Shown here: in pieces, positions 56,194 through 64,000 of the stretch
How positions within the stretch are numbered: the first letter of the stretch is position 1
Layout of the letters: every line of letters begins with the position of its first letter
NCBI GenBank assembly: GCA_022478985.1
Contig: JAKSZP010009476.1
Location: forward strand, 52,068 to 116,067
Direction: 5' to 3'
Length of the DNA stretch: 64,000 nucleotides
Origin: Massospora cicadina
Taxonomy: Eukaryota; Entomophthoromycota; Entomophthoromycetes; Entomophthorales; Entomophthoraceae
Translations under genes and position numbers: made by a program
Notes under the pieces: generated by a model
What the model saw: only the letters and a program-made list of their open reading frames with translations
Database searches by the model: none
Told to the model about the DNA's origin: nothing

Positions 56194-59100
56194 AAACCTT
56201 CACTCTCAGGATGCTGAATATCGCTGGACTCAAGGCCTCCCTGTCCCGGGCTAGGAAACTGAGTTTTTTACAAAACAATTTACCCATGGATATCCTGGCC
56301 ATCCAGGAGTCCCACTGTCCATGAGGTTCCGAGGAAGATTGGAAAACAATGCTCCTCCCATCCCTACCCTTTTGGTCGAAGCACTGTGGGGTGCTAATTC
56401 AGAAAAATAATTTTTTCAAATTCATATCCTCAGAAACATTCCTAAATGGCTGAGTGCTCGTCATCACCTTCTTGTGGGCCGACGTTGCACATACAATCGT
56501 CAACATCTATGCCCCAAATGGTGCACACGAGCATCAGGAATTTTTCTCATTGGTCAAATCCCTTCTGCTACCCCCAATTCTTTCCTAGTTGGCGACATGA
56601 ACTGTTGGCTAACCTCACCAACGGACCGGTGGCCGCCCTCACCCCACGCCCCACAGGGTCACATAGAACTACGCATTCTAAAAGCTACCCTTGGGTTAAT
56701 GGATGCGCTGCCGTGACATGCCCCACTGCTCAAAAACATGATGCATCCCCACATCCACAATGGCCAATTAAGGTCTTGACCCGCATCGACCTTATTCTAA
56801 TGCTGGCGAAATTCTAACCCCACATCTCCCACTTCAAAACAACGAAAATGGAATTCTCTGACCACTGACTGGTCTTGATAACATACCACTTACCCATCAC
56901 AGTTGCAAAGGCCCCACATTGATGCAAAATCTGCCCCCCCAAGCTCGCATCGCCAGGATTTTCCACATGGGTGGAAGAGGCAACTTTGGCAAAATTGTTT
57001 GTTGCACCATTTTGCGCGGACCCCATTTCCACATGGGCAACTTTCAAAGAGGACACCATCCGCCACTATCACCATCTCTCCTCCAGATGCTCTCGAGCCA
57101 CATCAGCGGTTATCTTGCGTGCGCTGGCAGAATTGGCCCACTTGGAGTCCAACATTCCAGCCACAGGATACAGCCCTTCATGGGGCTGGAAGTGGGTGGA
57201 GGCAGCCGCCCACCTCAACGCACTCGAAAGGCAACACAAACATTGGGTTTGTGTCCAATACAGGGCCACATGCATCACTAAAGGTGACAAGTGCACCGCA
57301 TACTTCTTTAAAAAAATTTTCACCACGCTAGAGCGTGGCCTGCACACAGGTGCAAAGATTGGATAATTCCATTGTGGACACGCCGGCCAAAGTGGCAATC
57401 AAAATGCAAAAATATTACTCCAAGTTATACCAAGCTGAACCAATTCAGCTGGCCAAAATGGCAGAATTTCTTGACCGAGCTCATATCTGCACCATTTTCC
57501 AATACCCGGAAATAATGAATTTAATTACTCTGAATGAATTATGGACAGCCATTCGCGGTGTGCCAAACTGAAAATGCCCAGGCCCAGATGGCATTCCATA
57601 TGAGTTCTACAAAAAATATTTCAAATATATATCCCCATTGCTGCTAGCCTCACTCAACCAAAGCCTGTTGGAAACGCGCCTCCTACCAGGAGGACATGAG
57701 GCCTTTACTGTCACACTCTTCAAGAAAGGGGATAAGCTTGACTTAACCAACTGGCACCCCATTTCTCTAACAAACACAGACACCAAAATTTTAACAAAAA
57801 TCATGGCTAACCGTTTAGGGACTGTAGCATCTGCCACCATCTCCCCAGAACAATTCGGTTTCATCCCCAGAAGGTCGATTTGGGATAACGTGCACTCTGT
57901 GGCTAATGTATGTCAGTCCACAGCCTCTGGGGCACTTGTATTCTTGGACCAACAAAAGGCCTATGATAGAGTAAACTGGGAATACCTTAGGGCCTGCCTC
58001 CATCAATTCCGCCTACCCCCTGCTTCATAGACTGGGTGATGCTGCTCACAGAATCTGCGACAATGGCAGTGCATGGCCCCAGCTTCCTAACGAATGTAGT
58101 CCACCCAGAAAGGGGCCTGCGACAAGGGGACCCCCTCAGCCCACTCTTATACAACTTCAGCCTTGACCCACTACTGCGAAATGTGAATGCCCACCTCACT
58201 GGGGTCCATGTGCCAGGCCAAACCCCAGTCAAGATGATGGAATTTGCAGATGATTGCGTGGTGGAGGTGTCTAATAACAAAGATGCACGTGCGCTTGAAG
58301 CCCTCATCCAGGAATATTCCCGGGTAAGCAACGCGGCACTGAACACCTCCAAAACTGAAATCATCCTCCTTGGTCGGTTTCAGAACTGCTGGGCCCCAGC
58401 AAGTAGTTCCCAACCCGGCCCATCTGCTCGCCCACGTCCACGCCTTACTAACTCAACACACACCGCTCCACTGGTGCTCCCCTTCATGCCACGTCCTACC
58501 ATAGGACCGGTGCGCCATCTGGGCGTGTGGATGGAGGCAGGCGGATATGCGTCAGCAGTAATGGAGTGCCGTATACTGGACAACGTGATGAAGCGAATTG
58601 CCTCTCTCAGAGCCCACCCTACTACCCTCACTGGCAGGGTTGTTCTTGCCAACTCTATGCTCCTATCCAAAGTCTGGTTTGGAGCCCACGCCATCCCCTT
58701 CTCCCCAAGCTTCTTCAAATCCCTGTATACTTTGCTACAAGGATGGCTTTGGTCAGGCCGCCCTCCACCAGTATGGCTAGAGGTCATGTTTGGCCCTCAT
58801 CATCAAGGTGGCAAGGGCCTGCTTGACTTCAAAGCCCATGCTGCCAAGATCCTGGGCACCTGGATCGCGGCTGTCACCGCTCCTACACTCCCATCCCAAC
58901 ACTGGTCCCGCGCGGCCCACTCCAACTTCTCCTGAGCCTTGGGCCTCAACAATCCATTGAACCCCACTCCCTGATGAAATACCTCGCATCACACACATTG
59001 GCCACAGGTCCTCACGGTACTAAAACCCACTATAAACGAATCCTACTCTCCATGCGAAGTGCAGGATGGAGAATTTGTATTAGTGGACATACAACCCGAA

Positions 59101-59887
59101 GAGGCCGCCCCTCTCCTCAGTTCACACAAGAGGTACAGGGGCTACCCATCCATGATGGCGTGATCCCCATTCGACCCCAAGTCCTATCCAGGGTGGACTA
59201 CCTGGACATGATGGACATCCCTTATTCCACTGAGACCCAAAAGACTATCTGGAAATACGCACACCATCCTCTGTTGCAGCCTCAAGTCCGCTCCCATGTG
59301 TGGCGCTGCCTGAGGCAGATGTATCGTACAGCTGAGCGCTCTAACGCTTTACACTCATCCTGTGTCGTGTGTGGCCAGTATGGAACGCTGTTCCACCTCC
59401 TGGAGAAGTGTCCCACCTCTAAAGTGATATGGCGTGAAGTCCAACGTCTTCTAGGCCAGGATCAAACGCATCCCTTCAGTCTGTCAAGAGATATGTTTGC
59501 TTCATCAATGGCCTCCCCCCTTCCACCAACCTCCGTGCTCTGGTGGTTGCAATCGCCATGTGGACTATCCACACGATTGTCTTGGATGCCATCGCTGGCT
59601 CCATCCCCACCCTCCCAGAAGCTGTCCACAGATTCCGGTCTCATTTGGTGGACCACTTTTAAGCATGGATGTTTGGATATCTCCCACCGCGTTGCTGACA
59701 GCTGGTCTCCTCCTGGTTCCCAGTCTGGTTCATCAAATCAGACCCATTCCTCCACACGTGCTCAATAGTGGCTACGGCCCCTTCACACGTTCCCTCCCCC
59801 TCCCCATAAGTGGCGTTCCCGCTGGCAACAAGAGATAGCATCGCTTCTCTGGGGTGCCTCCCCTGGTACTAAGTTTATCTTTCCTGA
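56187..59887 (+). pseudogene. LINE-2C ORF2, broken
   Basis: MGETFTLRMLNIAGLKAS start. In-frame TGA stops at 56322, 57569 and 58933 and a 1-nt loss near 58017 are shared with copy A. The endonuclease is split into several frames (FLVGDMNCW near 56590; TRIDLILMLAKF near 56775). RT: SLTNTDTKILTKIMANRLG, FGFIPRRSIWDN, FLDQQKAYDRVNWEY (Asp kept), GLRQGDPLSPLLYNF, MEFADD (58240-58257). The C-terminal knuckle reads CVVCGQYGTLFHLLEKC near 59360-59410. The last frame ends with a TGA at 59885. Confidence 0.85.
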
Positions 59888-59944
59888 GTCATATTCGGAA
59901 GTTTCTGTCCCATGGTCGGCCTTCCCCACAATAAATTTAAATTT

Positions 59945-59962
59945 AAAAGTACCAGGCTCAAA
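59945..59962 (+). repeat. Target-site copy 3, after LINE-2C
   Basis: AAAAGTACCAGGCTCAAA, two bases different from copy 1. The A/T tail of the LINE merges into its first A's, so the boundary is uncertain by a few bases. Confidence 0.8.
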
Positions 59963-61590
59963 ATAAACATAGCTAAGTCTAAAAAATAAAGATCAAGTTG
60001 TTTTAAAATCCTTTTATGATAGCTTAAGTTTACTCTTAGCTAGACTGGTTTAACTATACTATAATAATTGATGAAAGATTACCTCAAATAATTAGGGGTG
60101 TAAGGTAATAAATTGATGCATTGAGGGTACTGCACAATGCACTACAGTTTAAGAGTTTACATGACCTCAAAAATTCATAGGAAGACCCTCAATGCAACTA
60201 TGATTTAAGCAAATTTCCTAAAAATGGATGATCACAATAATTAATTAAACTTTAATCAAATTTTATTTAACAAATGCTCCATTTCAAATTGAATTGGATC
60301 AAATAAGTTAATTAAAAGATTAATTAAAATCAAATTGATTAAATTTAAATACCTAAAAAATTAGGACAATGAACACTCTGTTCAAAGAACTGAGAAATTG
60401 TTCAGGATCCCAATTTTAACAGTCTTCACCAACGATGGGGGTGAATTGGATGGAACGCCCATGGGAGAAGCAAGTGTCATGATGGAGCTATGGCCTGCAC
60501 TGTGGTAAGAGTGTCATAAGGGGAAACCTGCCTTCCACCTGGGTAATTAAAAAACATCATGTTTGAGTCTAAATGGATCTTTGAGTCTTAAAAAGCCCCA
60601 AGGGGCTCCTAGCGCAGACAACTATTGTGGGATGAAGGCCTGGGGTACTGCCCCCACCATACTAGGGCTGTGAAAACCTAAGCACCACCAAATGTGGACA
60701 TGACCGTGATTGGGTGTAGCTCATACTACCCCTAAATTGACACATTCCCGCCATGTTTAAGTACGGGGCAGCTCATCTGCACCAGCCAGGACAGTTAATA
60801 TGCTTCTCATCCCCATTGTGTGAGACAAGATCCAATGACCCCCAGCTTTAAGGCCCCTGAAGGGAGAGAAGCTGAAGCCCTCCCCTTTGCCATCTGCTTT
60901 TTTAGTGGAGTTCTGTTCTCTGGCCCCTTTTTGTCCAGGAAGCCTTTTAATACTTTAAATTCTGCTGTAGTTTTCTTGCATGATCTGTTTTTCCATATTT
61001 GGCTCAGTCACCCAAACTAGCAGCTAGCCAAGCTTCAGGCCAATTTGACAAACTGCAGCATTACTGTAAGCAGATGCACAAAAGTGCAGCCAACCAGGGT
61101 TGCCCCTCCTTTGTCCTGAGGTCTGCACCCGTGCAACCCCATCTTGTAGGGAGGCTGTTTTACAGGCGCCATGCCCAACTTGTACCCCCCTTCCTGCCAT
61201 ATTCTCCCCTCAGGGAATGGTAGACACCCACAAGAACAGGTTGGCACAGTCATCACTACCATCCTGCACTTCTTTCAGACCACTACAGGAATAGTCCAAT
61301 TTGCCTCTCTGAGTTCTTGTGTTAGCTACTCACCCATGTTTCCATGGGCTTTCCCCAGTTGTGCCATGAGGAGGCCCCAGCTTACTCTAACTAGCTCACC
61401 TATAAATGGATCTTCACCTGCTGGCGCTGCCACCAGCTCACCCCAAGAATAACTGGTATAGAAGTTGAGACACCACTGCAAATTGATCACAGAAACTAAA
61501 CTGATGCACTGAGAAGGCCATTGGCTGTCACACTTTAAAGGACAATATTGGAGCAGATGATGCGCCCAGCACTAATGCCCCTACATTCAA
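59963..61590. other. Unassigned block between Gypsy-F protease and LINE-2C
   Basis: The first 450 bases are very AT-rich with no ORF. From 60420 the composition is GC-richer, with a short plus-strand frame at 60820-61020 (RQDPMTPSFKAPEGREAEAL) that I do not recognise. In an intact Gypsy this interval should hold the protease-RT link of only a few hundred bases, so a further insertion may be hidden here. No terminal repeats were identified. Confidence 0.4.
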
Positions 61591-61690
61591 GTACAACTCA
61601 AGCTTCTGTGCCAGCTACAAATTCATGAAGTTTCCCGCTGCACCCATGTCAACCAAGGCCTCAAATGACACTTACTGCGCACCCATCTGG
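61590..61690 (-). pseudogene. Aspartic protease core, probably of Gypsy-F
   Basis: The minus strand reads SFEALVDMGAAGNFMNL, a stop, then LAQKLEL. This matches the ALVDSGAAGNF..LAxxL protease signature, with the catalytic D-S-G-A as D-M-G-A. Confidence 0.7.
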
Positions 61691-63388
61691 ATTTCCAGTG
61701 GTAACAAAAATCAGAAAAATCTTATTTTATTGCAAGGGCTCATGATTCCGCCAGCTGAGTGTAATAATCATTAGGTTGTAAAGGGAAACTTGTTTGGTCA
61801 GGGAGTTGGAGCCCAGTTTAAGATACTGTTTCACGATTTCCTCATGCTGGGCATCTGTCAACTGAGGAATCAATGGATTGATGATCATTTGCTCAGTTGC
61901 AGGAGGTGCCTCATCTATGGGAGCCAACACAAGTTTGGACCCACCCTTGGGGATAGGTAGCTCTGCACTTTTGTTAAATCCTATTGCTTGAATTCCATGA
62001 GTGTGGGTAGAACTGGGACTTGGGAGTCCCCTACAGGATATGCCAATGGAGATATAAGATCCCTCACCCTAGGGGACATTCAGCAGAGTGTGGCACTGAT
62101 AAAAGTCACCTTCATGCACATTTGGTCTACTGAGTCCATTGGTGTGTCCCAAATGGCATGGCTAGCAGATTCTAGATCCAAGGCAGCATGGAATACTGCC
62201 ATAATGACGTCCAGCTGAAGGCCAAGTGCAGGGGCTTACTCACAGAAAGCTTATATGTATGAAGCCAGGATAGACACATCTGCACTCAGAGAAAATAATT
62301 AAAACATCTGAACCAATCTTGCCACCAGTGCCTGCAATGCTGATGATACCTGTGTGATCATGGGGGTCAAAACCCCAGCCTCATTAGCTGAGCACAGGAT
62401 ACCCCACACCCAATGGCAGGCATCACCTTCAACTGCATCCAACAAAGTGACAGTCCATTTGGTATCTGTCATGGTAGAAAACTTGCTTGGGAAATTGGGA
62501 ATTGCACTTGCACATCATAGAGCATTGAGCACCTGGTTGGCAACCTTGACAAATGGATTGGATGAACCCACCCCCCAAGGGTGGGCTGAAACTGAGACTG
62601 GAATTTTTGGGGATGAAATGGCTGTTGATAAAATCCTCCACTGCCACCTGGGAGCAACACATAAGCATGACAGCTGACTAAATGAACAGCATGAAGCAAA
62701 GCACTAACTGAAAGTTCATCTGATAAAGGAAAACCATCCTTCGCCTAACTTGAACAGAAGGGCAGAAATTGCAGATACCATAGATTAGTCAATTATATCA
62801 AAACTGGCAGATAAAATTGAGACTGGCCTGCCAGTCAGGGTGCATGGGCACCCAGAAGATAAAACAGAATTCTAAGGACTTTGCTATATGAGCAACTTGA
62901 TAAACAGACAGGAGGGAAGCAAACAGATGACAATGACTGGTGGCCGTCATCTACATCAACCTGAAAAGCAACTAGTAATAGCCCCTGAGAGCCTGAGGAT
63001 TCAGAAATGAGGGACTAATCAGGTACAAAAGCGGGCCCAGGATTTATTATGGGGCCACTAGTGATAGAGCAGGTGGCAAAATCATAAAATCTTGATCAAT
63101 GGATAGATAAGATCTCCAACATCTTTGGCATATCTTTCTGCCAGAGAGTGTTGGCAAATGGGGATATCCCCAATAGGTCATGCATGTGATATCCCTAATT
63201 GACAAAGGTGGGGAGCAGCATGGTGAGAACAGCCACTAGGGCCCAATCATGATACAACCTTAAAAATATAGTTTGGGGTTGCTAAGATGGCAAATTCTGG
63301 AAAATTTTAATAAAAAAATTTTTTTGGTTTGGGATAGGGTAGTTTATTAGAAAACTAAAGGTAAAGAATTGAACAAAAACTGTACTAG
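61691..63388 (-). pseudogene. gag region, probably of Gypsy-F
   Basis: Minus-strand fragments with gag-like composition: EEIVKQYLKLGSNSLTKQVS (61727-61930) and QQPFHPQKFQSQFQPTLGGW (about 62570-62640). No zinc knuckle was found. It lies between repeat X (63389) and the protease, the position of gag in a minus-strand element. Confidence 0.5.
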
Positions 63389-63860
63389 TAGAGACAGTTA
63401 CCTTAAGGCCTTGGGAATAAGGGAAAATGTATAAATGAAGGAGTTATAAACCCAACTGATTTTGGAGGAACAAAATCTTGTAATTAAATTGACACTAAAA
63501 CAACCTTCTGCTGGCTATTAACACCTGTTAAGTTTTGCTATTAAGCTGTTCCACCCACCTAAAATCTGCTTGGCTCAGAATCGCTTCATTTGGCGGGTGA
63601 CTGAAAGTGCCTATGGCCAGGACACGGGGGCCCTGCCACACTGGATACCATATAGATTTCCCATATTCAATTTCACTGGGTTCAGTCCCCCAGATTTATT
63701 TATATTTTTTGCCTTAATGGCACAATCCAAAACTATCATTAGAGTTAGACTCTTCAATTAATTAATATTCTTTGCCCTCTTGGTGAAACCAACATTGGTG
63801 CTGGATTGATATGCTCACTGGTACTCTTTGGCCAGTGTCATCTTTCAAATGTGACTGTCA
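63389..63860 (-). repeat. LTR-like repeat X, right copy (probable 5' LTR of Gypsy-F)
   Basis: About 472 bp similar to 37381-37855 throughout, in the same orientation. On the minus strand it begins TGACAGTCACATTTG at 63860. No TGGTGCTCACT-type PBS follows its inner end. Confidence 0.65.
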
Positions 63861-64000
63861 TGGTTGGATGACTTAATAGTGGGAATTAATGCCAAAGATA
63901 AGGCTGGGCGACAGGAGGCCAGAAGGCGAAACTTCAGGCTCTTCCTGACCTGAAACACACCTTAGACCAACGCTGAGTGCAAGCAAAACATGCCCAGGTT
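63861..64000. other. Flank beyond repeat X, no gene seen
   Basis: Short unassigned sequence to the window edge. Confidence 0.5.

Larger units (their letters stand above)
54674..59944 (+). mobile_element. LINE-2 copy C: full-length, defective
   Basis: About 5.27 kb from ACTTTTTTTTTCTCG to CCACAATAAATTTAAATTT. It lies head to tail with copy B, separated only by the 18-bp target copy. Its sequence groups with copy A (shared stops and deletions), not with its neighbour B, so it was not made by local duplication of B. Confidence 0.9.

Noticed and set aside
1..64000. Host genes, tRNAs, rRNA, CRISPR or DNA-transposon termini
   Set aside because: I looked on both strands for each and saw no supportable instance; a covariance-model search and protein search would be needed to exclude small RNAs or degenerate host exons.

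Overview
This 64 kb window reads as a eukaryotic transposon graveyard. I found no convincing single-copy host gene, tRNA, rRNA or CRISPR array. Almost every base that can be explained belongs to retrotransposons: two families of LINE (non-LTR) elements, at least six Ty3/Gypsy LTR retrotransposons, and one family of non-autonomous LTR elements with ~1 kb LTRs and an almost empty interior. The Gypsy polyprotein style, the L1-like LINEs with APE-type endonuclease and no RNase H, and the nested density suggest a large repeat-rich filamentous-fungus genome, perhaps a rust-like basidiomycete. That assignment is inference at low confidence. The LINEs are GC-richer than the AT-rich Gypsy relics around them.

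Layout. 1-680: end of an element whose ORF I do not recognise but whose 3' tail resembles LINE family 2. 970-2829: decayed minus-strand LTR element with a primer-binding site. 2830-10348: a solo LTR of the mini-interior family, split by a complete 6.4 kb LINE (family 1, 3180-9620) with a perfect 16-bp target-site duplication (TSD). 10349-14809: Gypsy-A (RNase H, integrase) on the plus strand, its 3' LTR, and the start of another interior. 14810-16830: mini-interior element E1. 16831-21502: Gypsy-B (gag, protease, RT, RNase H), plus strand. 21503-25749: Gypsy-C on the minus strand with its 3' LTR. 25750-31016: LINE-2 copy A. 31741-36185: Gypsy-D, minus strand.

The right half, 37381-63860, is best read as one old minus-strand Gypsy (Gypsy-F). 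Its LTR-like ends lie at 37381-37855 and 63389-63860, its gag/protease lies at the right, and its RT/RNase H/integrase lies around 46.5-49.4 kb. It has been opened by at least four insertions: Gypsy-E (38040-43672, TSD CCTCC), mini-interior element E2 (43958-46268, TSD AACTG), and LINE-2 copies B and C (49388-59944), which sit head to tail with three copies of the same 18-bp target sequence.

How the parts work together. Each LINE encodes ORF1 (RRM-like domain plus CCHC knuckle) and ORF2 (endonuclease, RT, C-terminal CCHC). In both families the ORF1 stop and ORF2 start nearly coincide: an ATGA overlap in LINE-1, and TAA-6 nt-ATG inside a hairpin in LINE-2. This suggests coupled translation. 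The mini-interior elements carry the same primer-binding site (TGGTGCTCACTACAGGGG) as the Gypsy-B/D lineage and so were probably mobilised by it. All coding copies are broken by stops and frameshifts; LINE-2 copy B is the best preserved.
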